A stretch of 64,000 bases of DNA, from NCBI GenBank assembly GCA_963693085.1, contig OY856413.1:744972556-745036555 (forward strand), in the 5' to 3' direction. Source of the stretch: Alisma plantago-aquatica (taxonomy: Eukaryota; Streptophyta; Magnoliopsida; Alismatales; Alismataceae). Position numbers and translations under genes: made by a program. Numbering within the stretch: position 1 is the first letter of the stretch; each line of letters opens with the position of its first letter. Shown here in pieces: positions 39,501-50,017 of the stretch. The notes below the pieces were generated by a model that was given only the letters and a program-made list of their open reading frames with translations, searched no databases and was not told the origin of the DNA.

Positions 39501-39823
39501 TCATCAAACGAGGCTCTATGGTAGAATCTGCTTGGCTTGTACATCTTGGGTACCAGCTCAGCATAGCGGCAAGCATGCTCGTCGTCTCTTGGCTCGAAAC
39601 TCCCCGAGAAGGATTCTGGGAGTTCTGTTGCTGGTGTTGGCGCTACTACAAGTGGTGTTGGTGCTGGTACTGGAGTCGCAGCTTCTCCAACCCTTGCCTT
39701 CTTCTTTGTCCCTGATGTCCCAACCTATCCTGGGTTCGCGCGCTTGGGTCTGGCAGTCTGCCCTTCAACAGCAGTCTCAGGGTAGACCCTCCTACCTTGC
39801 TCATCGAATGGGACAGCGGTCAT
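36561..39823 (-). pseudogene. Element B ORF2, N-terminal ATHILA-ORF1-like part
   Basis: The frame can start at the ATG at 39823-39821 and runs to the insertion of solo LTR C, where it continues at 31923. In-frame stops are TAG 39725-39727, TAG 37919-37921 and TGA 37295-37297; no frameshift is seen in 1087 codons. The first third (39544-38750) reads like the plant ATHILA ORF-1 family: YTKLTMEFMSSLRR, HSYFWRIVHKLVACLLFSKN, ELHVMWHIMEDRVINLGRFL and then GGIINLIATGLGY. A Pro/Ala/Thr-rich linker follows (38700-38100), then a short coiled coil (LDMLEERMDR) and an acidic Ser-rich tract (37870-37550). The last part (37290-36600) is a globular region with VGEHRPNLVLAPYKHRN and LLRALKQGIQRLQGPWNY, leading into the protease. 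It lies downstream of gag where protease-RT-integrase would be expected. Confidence 0.7.
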
Positions 39824-41070
39824 CTTAATGTGGGCTATCTCTGTAAGTCAACAAAAGAAATATCTTGATTAAATATGTTGGCCTTTGGAAGAAAAATATA
39901 ATAAAGAATAGACGTGTGACCTTGTAGTATCATGTACAAAACTGCCCGACACTCCTGTATCGGGCGACACACTGGTTTCATCAGTGAAGCCCTGTGCCCG
40001 ATACAAGAGATTGGTATCGCCTGATATGTCGAAAGATTCAATCACGCGATATAGATAGGTCGGAAAGGCGGTGAACGCGTGTTAGGTCAGTTGCTCAAAA
40101 AGAAAGGCGTGACGGGCGATACGAGGGCGATAAGACGAGGTGCCTGATACGTTCTTATTAAAGAAAAGCAGCGTGTTGTCCGATAACAAAGACAGGCGAC
40201 GTGATGCAACATCGGGCGACACGGCTATCGCCCGATGTTGGGTATCGGGCAACGCGAATCAAAGATACCCCGCACGACACCCATATCGGGCGGCACGACA
40301 CCCATATCGGGCGACACGACTGCTCAGCAAAGGAAACTTGAGCTCGATAAACTATTTGTAACAAGAAAAGAAACGTGTCGGCCGACACAATCTGTCGGGC
40401 TACACCTCGCTGTGATCTGGGCTATCGGGCGACACAAGAGAATTTCAGTCTCGCGCGACACGGCAGCAGAAGCACTAGTTCTCTCGCACGACACGAGAGT
40501 GTAAAAATAGCAAGGTAAGGAACCCGACACGGTAAAACTCACTTTCCTTTTATAGCGACTAAACAGTAAAACCCGGACGCGCGTCGACCGTTAGTCCAAC
40601 ACGTAAGCCGGCAAGCCCAACCGTCGGCACGACTGTTGCGCTCCACGAAGCCCCACCGCCTGATAAGGGTGCACCCAAAGCGTCGGTTGGGTTGCCTCCC
40701 ATGAATCGTGAAAACAAAACGGGTTAAGTTGCGGCTGATGAGTAAAACATCATTGGCCTAGGACTAAGCTCCCGGCCTCAGATGGTATTACCCATCCCGG
40801 TTAATAAAACTAAGGCGGTGGCCCACAAAACATAAGAGTCAGTGCATGTGGCGCATGCACCGCCTCGGGCCTTATTGCATACCAAATGTTCGTAATGTTT
40901 GTTCTGTAGGAAAGTAAATTGCAATCCTATTCTAAGAAACAAAATAAAGTAAAGCTCGGGTTGCCTCCCGAGAAGCGCTGCAGTTATCGTCTCCAGCTTG
41001 ACGGCTTTAGTTTACTCCTTATCTTCCAGCATTATCCATTCTCCGCAACTTGATCTCGGCTTTCCATCTG
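39824..41070 (-). other. Spacer between gag and ORF2 of element B
   Basis: About 1.25 kb with no long frame. Its middle (39940-40520) is packed with CCCGATATCGGG, ATCGGGCGACACG and GTGTCGGGC variants, the same short motifs that fill the element's LTRs. The part next to gag (40560-41040) includes CTCGGGTTGCCTCCCGAG, a perfect inverted pair. No protease, RT, RNase H or integrase motif is visible in any frame. Confidence 0.65.
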
Positions 41071-42699
41071 TCACAGCCCTGGCCTCTTCGCAGGTTCGGT
41101 GTTTGACGGTATCTTTCCTGAGGGGTTCTTCATCAGCTCGGCCATTTGAGCTAATTGTTGGTCAATCTGGCGCTGGTGCGTCTGCATATCTGCCAGTTGA
41201 GCCTGCAATGAGTTTAAGATGCCTGAATTTGATAAAGCGCTCTGTGCCAATTGATTGTTAATCGTATCCTGCCTCTTCACAAAATCGAACAGCTGCCCCA
41301 CCACATTTGCTTGGTTCGAAGCATGGTTTTGTCCCTCATCCTTGGCTGCTCCTTGGTATTTAGCCTGGCCTTGGAAATTACCTTTGTTCTGCTGGAAGGG
41401 GGCATTTCTAGCATACTGACCGGCTCCTCCCCTTTTCTCGAAAGCTTGGGGTGGCTTAGTTGAGTTATGCAGCTGATGAGAATTCTCAGCGGCATCCTTG
41501 TTCCCATAGCTGAAACCTGGGTGGTCCGGTCTTCTGAAGTTTACAAAAGAGACATTTTCGATCTGTTCGTCTTCCGAGTCAGAATCATTGTCTGCGTACG
41601 GTCGGGTGTAAATGCAGTTGTCTACCCCATGTCCTCCTTTGCCGCATGTGACACATTTCATCACCTTCTCGACTGGCTTCTTACCTTTCCCGCCAGCTTC
41701 TCGCAGTTGTTTAACATCAGTGGTGATCCTCTGTATCTGCGAGGTGATGGACTCCAGCGCCTTAGATTCAAGGGTAGACCCTTCACCTACCTTCTTTATT
41801 GGTCCTCTATCGGACCGATCGAAATCAGCACCAACCATCAACTCGGCCATATTCTTAATAATTAGTTCGGACTTCTTGGCTTTCTTCCCCAGGAAATCAC
41901 TACCCGCTGCCACGTTCAGCGACACCCTGTCTTTGGGAGTCAACCCATTGTAGAAGGTGGTGACGAGGAAACATCTCTTGTAGTTGTGATGGGGGCAATC
42001 CCTCAGATACTCTTGGAATCGCTCCCAGACGTAATGGAGGCTTTCATTCGGCTTTTGCGTGAAGGAGGTTATTTTCTACCGATTCCTGACTGTCCTTTCT
42101 GTGGGGTAGAACTTGTTCAAAAACGCGTCAGCTAACGCCCTCCACCCGTTCAGGGACTTGTGGGGTACCCCGAGGTACCAAGACAGCGCCTTGTCTTCTA
42201 GCGAAAAGATGAACCCCTTGCAATATATGACTTCTTGAGGAACACCTCGCATCTTGATCATATCACAGATATTCTTAAAGGCATCCAGATGATGATAGGG
42301 ATTGTCATGCTTGGAGTTCCCTCTAAAACTCTTATTCTGAATCATGGATATCACCGATGGCTTGAGCTCGAAGTTGGTTGCATTGAAACGTGGGACGATG
42401 ACTGGGCATCTGGAGTGGTTGGCTTTTGAGGACGCTAACTCCCTAAGTGTCTTCTCCTCTTCTTCAGAGTCGTCACGGTCACTCTCTCCCCGGCGTTGTT
42501 CCTGGTCGTTCTGGTTTCTTCTTTGCCTCTGACGGTGACGGCGTCTGTGTCGGTGATGGCCCTCTTCGTACTCCCCTGAGTCAGGATCTTCTTGTTGATG
42601 GTCACCGTCGTACCTGTCGTTTTCTTCAGGCGGGGGTGAATCAGGCCTCCTCCTTTGGCATTCGCCTTCAGATTGGGGTGGTTCAATGCGAGGTGGCAT
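41071..42699 (-). pseudogene. Element B gag (Athila-type capsid and zinc knuckle)
   Basis: One frame of 543 codons from the ATG at 42699, broken only by TAG at 42076-42078. An Arg/Glu-rich N-terminal 90 residues precede the retrotransposon gag core: FNATNFELKPSVISMIQN, HLDAFKNICDMIKMRGV, FSLEDKALSWYLGVP, AFLNKFYPTERT, and after the stop ESLHYVWERFQEYLRDCPHH and FYNGLT. These are hallmarks of Athila-branch Ty3/gypsy capsid. A CCHC knuckle (CVTCGKGGHGVDNC) follows at about 41660-41620, then a Gln-rich coil ending IPSNTEPAKRPGL and a stop. The protein would form the virus-like particle and package RNA in the cytoplasm. The frame ends right after gag with no fused protease. Confidence 0.88.
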
Positions 42700-42911
42700 G
42701 ACGGTTGGAGTTGGTGCTCAGTGGAACAGATCACCGTCCTTCTGAGTACCTATTATTGGCACGAGGAATCAAGTTTAGAAGATAAATCTATTAATTTCAA
42801 ACAGAGAATAATAGTAAAGAAGAAAAAGAGTGCTGTCAACTCATTGCTAAGCTTGAGGCACAAGAGTGTAGTTAGTGGATTCAGATTCGTCAACAATGCC
42901 ACTTTGCCTTT

Positions 42912-42929
42912 TCCCCGGCAACGGCGCCA
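42912..42929 (-). other. Element B primer-binding site (tRNA-Asp)
   Basis: The minus strand reads TGGCGCCGTTGCCGGGGA, the complement of the 18 3'-terminal bases of plant tRNA-Asp with CCA. It lies six bases inside the LTR at 42936, so transcription runs on the minus strand. This primer is common in the Athila/Tat branch. Confidence 0.95.
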
Positions 42930-42935
42930 AAATGT

Positions 42936-44743
42936 TGACCGGCCTAAATAACGCGTCCTAAATTTGGAGGCGGATTTGAGGTAGTCGAGCTTTTACATTT
43001 ATAAACCTGAATCCTTCTAGGCCCCCGCAACTTTGTTTACGGGGTCGAAGTAGATATACGGGGTCGAATACAGGGATAAGGGGGTAGTGTTGAGAACACG
43101 GAATCGACACGCTACACTCCGGCAGGTATAAAGAGAAGTAAATTCCCGAAAAGGGAAGCAGTAAGATGTCACAAATAAAATGAAGAAAACTATCTCCAAC
43201 TGGAGCTACTAGAAAGATTTAAGGTTTTAGTCATTTAGCAGTTTTTAGGGGTTTTCATGCAACAGAAACAGAAAGATATTGCTCGAGCTAAAGCGAGGTA
43301 CGAAGGATAAGACTCCGGTAAAACAAGCGGTGGTAGAACCAATCCTGCACCCCTCCTCTCGAAGCGGGTACCTCTAACAAGGCATCAGCGCCCCTCTCGA
43401 GGTCACTGAACTAAAATTAGAGTGGAAAGGTCACTAAAGCAACTCCGTTCCAGGCACTCTCGTACTCCAGAATCGGACCAAACACTAGAGCCACAACACA
43501 ACTATCGAAGTTGTTGTGACGGGAAAACACGATTCGTTAGCTAAGCAAAACGCGATCCAAAACATGCAAGCTAGAGTTCGGATATCAAACATAGCAGTCA
43601 TCCAACATTGTGCACCAAGCATAGAGCAATAAGTAATTAAGCATCTTCTATTTCCATAGACAAATAAAGGGTCTTAATTACAATGCATAAGTAAGGAATT
43701 AAATGACAGAAAGTAAAGATAGGTGTCGCCTCCTTGATGTAGAAGGACGACAGGGTGTTGTAGCTCTCCTGCCCGATATCGGTCAGAGGCCTAGCCCGAT
43801 ACGGAGGTGTCGGGCGGCACGCACCGACTGTCGACCGTATCGCTCAAGGACCCTGGCCGATACGCTCATGTTGGGCGGCACACCCTCTCGGGCGGCACGC
43901 TCGACAAGCTAAGTGTATCGGTTTGATATCGTGTCGGGCTAAAAGCTACGCATTGTTGTTGTCGGGCACTTGTATCGCTCATCCACGTCGGCCGATATCG
44001 GCCCGCAGTGTCGCCCCGGACGGCCCTAAGTGAACTGTCCCCTCCCTCTCGGGATGAGGAGAAGCTCACCTAGTGTCGCTCGAGACAAGCACTGGGGCAC
44101 GACACGTATGCTCTCGCAGTCTCCTCGAAAGATAGCTCAACTCCCAACTGTCTGAATTCTAAAACTCCGAACTGTCTGAATTCTAAAACTCCGAACTGTC
44201 TTTTCGGCTCCCTGTAGCTGCTATTTATAGTCAGCTGGCCGGGAGGAGTTATGGTGCTCGAAGCGCCACGTGGCCCCCTTAAGCGCCGGTCGATGGACGG
44301 CCGATACAGTTATAGCTCGGCGCGGAGGTGTCTGCTATCGGTCACGTGACGGGCGGCGCGTCTGCCGGTGGGTGGTTGTGTCGCCCGACAAGCTGGGTTG
44401 TTGGGGCGAGCCGGGCTCGCTGTCGGGTAGAAGGCGTGTCGTCCGTCAGCTTCTTCTCGTGCGGCACATCTTTGTCGAGCGTCTTTGTGTCGCCCAGCCC
44501 CTGTCGGACAGGGGTTGTATCGGGCGTCAGGGAGGCCGAGACAGGCTTTGGACTTATTCATGGGCCGGAGCGGCCTTATTGCCCAAAATCAAGGAAAACT
44601 CTACAAAAGATAGGAAAATTGGATTAAGATGATTGTTTGGCCAATTATTGCGAAAGTGCATACAAAAGAGAGGAAAATAGCGGAAAATGACAGTTTTGAT
44701 AACAGAAAAATAGTCTAAAATATCACAAAATTTGGTGTTATCA
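42936..44743 (-). mobile_element. Element B, 5' LTR
   Basis: 1808 bp, nearly identical to 28296-30120, with TG...CA ends and the GTACC duplication outside. The minus-strand TATA box CTATAAATAG is at 44230-44221, so transcription should start near 44195. The 514 bp upstream of it would be U3. The GC-rich CCCGATATCGGG-type repeats lie both upstream and downstream of the start. The two LTRs differ by a few changes per hundred bases in the stretches I compared, so B is younger than A but not brand new. Confidence 0.95.
44222..44230 (-). promoter_or_regulatory. TATA box of element B 5' LTR
   Basis: TATAAATAG on the minus strand, conserved at the matching place in the other LTR (29597-29606), in a GC-rich setting that makes it stand out. 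Confidence 0.75.
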
Positions 44744-44748
44744 GTACC
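44744..44748. repeat. Target-site duplication of element B, right
   Basis: GTACC, identical to 28291-28295. Confidence 0.95.
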
Positions 44749-44968
44749 GTTGATTGGACAAAGTTTCTTGTACCTTACATCTAATTAAAATTTATTACCA
44801 TCTCGGGTTGGATATATATTGTTAAATTTTGTTGTGTTGTGTGTATCTATATTTTGTTAAGGGCATTTTTGTCACTTATTTTTTTGTTATCAAATACATT
44901 GGTTCCACTTCTATCACCTATTTTGTTATCGAATACATTAGTTTGATAGTTATTAAACTATACTACAG

Positions 44969-45396
44969 ATGCTCTCACGCACAATGAATAATTTTCAATA
45001 TGATGACGAGTCAAATGCCGCACTCGACACGATGTTGGGTCGTCAATACCACTTGTGTCGCTTGCGTGGTCCTCATGTATGTCAAGGTTGGTGTGGTACA
45101 GTTGCAAAATTCCATACATTAATTGGGAGGACTGATATATATATGGTTGTCTTTAAGACAAGGTGGAAAATGCTAAAAATTGTAGATGTAGTTCCACGCA
45201 CATTCTGGACCAGTCCCTGTACTTACCCACCAGCAATACAATAACAACTTTATCAAAGTGGGAAGCTATCAACTATGTGCAACGACCGATAATCAGAGAG
45301 ACAAACAAACAAAATAATATTGTTGGAGCCAATAATGATGCAGATAACGAGTGCAGGGAATGCATATTAGTGGCTTTTCTTAAACTTTTATATTAA
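44969..45396 (+). pseudogene. Myb/SANT-like domain copy 4
   Basis: A 91-codon frame from the ATG at 44969 carries an acidic DDESNAALDTML helix, RQYHLCR, a central GWCGTVAKFHTL and VFKTRWKMLKIV. This is the same spacing of helices as copy 2 (26148), although the first Trp has become Phe or Tyr. The frame stops at 45244, and an overlapping frame (45163-45396) continues the decayed C-terminal part. It lies beyond element B, so it belonged to the same array of Myb/SANT-like copies before B was inserted. Confidence 0.55.
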
Positions 45397-45829
45397 AGCT
45401 TTCAGTTTGTAGTCATCAGATTTAAGTTGTCTGTGGATGCTAGAATATTGTGTAATAGACATAGTACCTAACATCATATGATATTTTTATATTTCAAATT
45501 GTGATGGTACTTGTGCATAATTTTTGTTGTATTATGACAATTTTAATTATTTTGTTACTTACTGATTCATACAAAAATGTACAAGTATACATACATACAA
45601 GAAGACATATGCCATGCATTCTCATAGTCATGGGTAGAGTAATATTTATTTCAAATATACATATAAAAGTAATCATACTCAACTCATATTGATAACATAA
45701 AACCAACAAATAGAATCACCAAAATCATGTATAAAATTATATATTTATTGGAAATTTTAATCATGCATTGCAGTGTCATACAGTTCTGTTGTCATTATTT
45801 TAACCGTTCTATAAGAACCGGACAGGATT

Positions 45830-46042
45830 AGCCAGAACCTGACTAGATTGTCAAACAGGATCAAACTGGTAGTCAAACAGAATCAGACTGAATCCTGACT
45901 CAATCTTGACCAACTAACCAGAATCAGACTTAATTGCCAAACAAAATCAAATTCCATCCAGACTAACCCAATTCAGATCTACTAATAAACCTCACTAACC
46001 CAGTCCAGATCACATAATCTCAATCCCGAACCAAACAGGGGC
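45830..46042. mobile_element. Probable end of a DNA transposon
   Basis: A subterminal zone rich in CAAACAGRATCA- and GACTNAAT-like short repeats ends in CCCGAACCAAACAGGGGC. The complement (GCCCCTGTTTGGTTCGGG) has the look of a plant Harbinger or hAT terminal inverted repeat. The sequence after it is unrelated and GC-richer. The partner end is uncertain; GTGTTTGGTTC at 6566-6576 is a candidate. Confidence 0.45.
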
Positions 46043-46674
46043 TATGTGGTGGCTGAGTTGGGGTGGGAAGCTGGATGGCTGAGGTTGCAGCTTCTTGGGG
46101 CTTCAGCCATCATCAACAAGGCAGAGATCGCAGCCATCTTCTACTGGAAGTTCCCCTTTCGATTTCTAGGTTTTCTAGAGGACATCTTCCTTTCAATTTC
46201 TTTGTTTATTTACGAGTTCATTGCCTCCTAGTCGCCTTGCATCGGCATCTTTTTTTTTCAGGCATTGTGCTTGGGGTGTTTGGTGGTAGGGGTCGTTTCC
46301 TTCCTGTGTGGAGGGTCGCATTTCCAATTTCCCCTAGTGACGTGATCTAACGGCCTTTTCTTTTGGTGGTAGATTACCTATTCTTACACGCACTATCGAA
46401 ATGCTACGAGGAGCGGACAAATTTTGTCAGAATGTCAAGGATGTTTGCTCTGATTTACCTAAAAAACTCTCTTTTCTACAAACATCTCCCAAGATTTTAG
46501 TTTGATTCTTATTGAAAGTTGCTCGTCCAAGAGCTTAGGGGTGGAAACCGAATTGAAGAGTCTACATGCATCCAAATTAATCTCCTCAAAATTGTTGCAC
46601 TTCCTTCTTCTTGGCCTTTGTCTACATGCCTCCACCCTAAATGAAAAATTAATATTTGCCTAAGTGTTATTTAT
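46043..46674. other. Unassigned stretch
   Basis: GC-richer for the first 300 bases, with overlapping frames of 61-95 codons that are Trp/Leu/Phe-rich and match nothing known. Then AT-rich. No gene, RNA or transposon boundary can be supported. Confidence 0.5.
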
Positions 46675-46859
46675 TGTACTTAATACTCAAAACATATAAT
46701 GTGTCTCGTCTTTAGAGACCTGAAAATGTGTCCTTTCGTCTAAATTGCAGCGTCCGATAATTTTATGGCGTAGGCTAATAAACTAATTTAGACGAAAGGA
46801 TACATTTTCAGGTCTCTAATAAAGACGAGACACATAATATGTTTTGAGCATTATGTACA
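46675..46859. mobile_element. Foldback element with arms of about 73 bp
   Basis: The left arm 46675-46746 (TGTACTTAATACTCAAAACA ... TTTCGTCTAAATT) is repeated inverted at 46785-46859 with only a few mismatches and small indels, around a 38-bp loop. The RNA of either strand would fold into a long hairpin. It has the form of a small foldback MITE or a hairpin-RNA locus. No flanking target duplication could be fixed. Confidence 0.85.
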
Positions 46860-46868
46860 AAAATAACG

Positions 46869-48717
46869 CTTTGGCAAATATCTCATTCTTAGCAAGTCGG
46901 TCACAAGAACTTGCAAAAATTAAAATTAAGTATGCTGAACTCAGCGTAAATTCAACTAGCGCATTATTCCCTAAATAAAGCTTTACTAATAGTATATGAG
47001 CGAGGGCGTGCAAAAGGGATAGGTGCAGACGGGTTGCATAAAGACATAGGGAAGAATCATTTTGACCGTGGCATTTATGCTTTTCCTCTTCGGCTTCTCG
47101 TCTGTCAGCCCATTTCTCAAAGATGATTCAACCATCAAATTCAAACTTCCTCCGATACCATGACATTATTAGTGGATATGCAACCCTATCAAGCAGCTAG
47201 GACAAGCAACGTGTGAAAAACAAATGCAGAGGCTGAGTGGCGTCTCCTGTGCTGCCCTGCCTTAATCCTCCAACAGCGGCTACTTGCGCTGGCTGCTTCA
47301 TCGATGTTCTAATTTGAGCAGCAGCAAAATTACATCAAGCATGATAACGCAGAGAGAAAGTAGAATAGCAAAATGTATGATATTTCCCAATAGGGGTGAG
47401 CATTCGGTTAATTCGGTTCGGTTAAATGATTAATTTGTGGTTTGAGATTTTAACCATTAACCTAACCGAATTGCGTCGGTTAATTCGGTTATTATCCAAT
47501 CGGTTAACGGTTAATTCGGTCGGTTAATTTAGTTAACCAAATAACACATTTGTAATAATATTATTTGAAATACTCATTGAATTTTGAACAATTGTTATAT
47601 TATAGTGGTATTTCTGGAAATATAATGTTGTATGGCTCGTGGAAACTTGATTGCTATGTATATGGAGAAGTTTTTTGAAATAAAAGTACAACTATATATG
47701 TATATATATGCGTGTAGGATATTATTTAAGAATAAATGATAACTATTCGGTTAATTTGGTTAACCATACCAAAAATGTCTTTAACCATGAAATTAACCAT
47801 TTAACCGATTAACCGAACTAAATTAACCAAATTAACCGAATTAAGCTAATAGTCTAAAAAAAATTAACCATTCGAAATTAACCATTCGGTTAATCGGTTA
47901 TTAACCAAATTCTGCTCACCCCTATTTCCCAACTCTAAATCAATCCATTCTAGAATGAACCCTCCCCCAAATCTTGTTAGTCTAGACCTCCTTTGCAGTT
48001 ACTTCTATGACCATGCCTTCATCATCCAGAAGTACTGAACTGGACGCCAATGCCGACCCTGCCTCACAATGGCACATACTAACCACGGATGACAAAGCCA
48101 TGTGCATGAAGCCTGAATTTTGATAGCTAGTTGACCAACTTGATTCTATAACATATCCACAGCAGCAGTCAAAAAGTGCAGTCAAGCACTACATTAGCAA
48201 TTGCAAGACTAATCGACATGAATGTCTGATAAGAAAAAGGACATTTCCACCTCCACCATGATGTCTACAAGCAACAGCAACAGCATCAACTGCAATTGGC
48301 GTAAATTTTATTCAAAGTGGATAATGGACGAAGTTTGGTTGTGTATAGACATTATGCCGGTGGTAGATTTGTTCGATTTCATCTATAGTCATTGTTTGTT
48401 GTGGCCCATGAGAGTACGTCCGAGCTGCCAACACCCTTAAATAACCCATCAGCTTTGGCACTAACCAAACTTGCAGTGGGAATTCTAGGTTACAAAGCAC
48501 ACCAACAAGAGACGTGGTAGCAAGGCACCTTCAGGTAGCACCGACAAACTTGAAAAGAAAAAAACAAATGGGTCAAAAGAATGGCTAAACTATGCTTTTA
48601 ACTACAATTTTATTCAGTTGCTTGTCATCAACAATGACGCCTCTACTATGGACCTGTAATTGGTAGTAGGGTGACAAAGTATGAATTCACAATGCATTTT
48701 GCATTGCAGAATCACAC
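46869..48717. repeat. Tandem duplication, copy 1
   Basis: Matches 48718-50017 along its length, except for a 542-bp insertion (MITE plus one target copy) at 47391-47932. The unit without it is about 1307 bp. Small frames on the minus strand (for example 48185-47982) exist in both copies but with frame differences, so they are unlikely to be translated. Both copies end in CATTTTGCATTGCAGAATCACAC. The function is unknown; it could be gene-flanking or decayed gene sequence. Confidence 0.9.
47391..47924. mobile_element. hAT-like MITE of 534 bp
   Basis: It has terminal inverted repeats TAGGGGTGAGCA and TGCTCACCCCTA-type ends (12 bp with one mismatch), and an 8-bp target duplication TTTCCCAA (47383-47390 and 47925-47932). 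The uninterrupted target is preserved in duplication copy 2 (near 49230). The inside is rich in inverted GGTTAATTCGGTT and AACCGAATTAACC motifs. The 8-bp duplication and end sequence fit a non-autonomous hAT element. There is no coding capacity. Confidence 0.93.
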
Positions 48718-50017
48718 TTTGGCAAATATCTCATTCTTAGCAAGTTGGTCACAAGAACTTGCAAAAATTAAGTATGCTGAACTCAGCGTAAATTCAAGTA
48801 GCGCATTATTCCCTAAATAAAGCTTTACTTATAGTATATGAGCGAGGGCGTGCAAGAGGGATAGGTGCAGACGGATTGCATAAAGACTTAGGGAAGAATC
48901 ATTTCGACCGTGGCATTTATGCTTCCTCTTCGGTTTCTCGTCTGTCAGCCCATTTCTCAAAGATGATTCAACCATAATTCAGACTTCCTCCGATACCATG
49001 ACATTATTAGTGGATATGCAACCCTATCAAGCAGCTAGAACAAGCAATGTGTGAAAAGCAGATGCAGAGGCTGAGTGGCTCCTCCTCCTCTGCTGCCCTG
49101 CCTTAATCCTCCAACAGCGGCTGCTTGAACTGGCTGCTTCATCGATGTTCTAATTTGAGCAGCAGCAAAATTACATCAAGCATGATAACGCAGAGAGAAA
49201 GTAGAATAGCAAAATGTATGATATTTCCCAACTCTAAATCAATCCATTCTAGAATGAACCCTCCTCCAAATCTTGTTATTCTAGACCTCCTTTGCAGTTA
49301 CTTCTATGACCATGCTTCATCATCCAGAAGTACTGAACTGGACGCCAATGCCGTCCCTGCCTCACAATGGCACATACTAACCACGGATGACAAAGACATT
49401 GCATGAAGCCTGAATTTTGATAGCTAGTTGACCAACTTGATTCTATAACATATCCACAGCAGCAGTCAAAAAGTGCAGTCAAGCACTACATTAGCAATTG
49501 CAAGACTAATCGACATGGATGTCTGATAAGAAAAAGGACACTTCCACCTCCACCATGATGTCTACAAGCAACAGCAACAGCAACAGCATCAACTGCAATT
49601 GGCGTAAATTTTATTCAAAGTGGATAATGGACGAAGTTTGGTTGTGTATAGACATTATGCCGGTGGTAGATTTGTTCGATTTCATCTATAGTCATTGTTT
49701 GTTGTGGCCCATGAGAACACGTCCGAGCTGCAACACCCTTAAATAACCCATCAACTTTGGCACTAACCAAACTTGCAGTGGGAATTCTAGGTTACAAAGC
49801 ACACCAACAAGAGACGTGGTAGTAAGGCACCTTCAGGTAGCACCGACAAACTTGAAAAGGGAAAAAAATGGGTCAAAAGAATGGCTAAACTATGCTTTTA
49901 ACTACAATTTTATTCAGTTGTTTGTCATCAACAATGACGCCTCTACTATGGACCTGTAATTGTTAGTAGGGTGACAAAGTATGAATTCACAATGCATTTT
50001 GCATTGCAGAATCACAC
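48718..50017. repeat. Tandem duplication, copy 2 (without MITE)
   Basis: 1300-bp direct repeat of 46869-48717, close in sequence, with small indels (for example a repeated CAGCAACAGCAA block near 49570 with one extra unit). It shows the empty TTTCCCAA site. Confidence 0.9.

Noticed and set aside
46869..50017. Host gene pair suggested by similar small frames in the two tandem copies
   Set aside because: The frames differ between copies by small indels and have no known domain, so coding is not supported.
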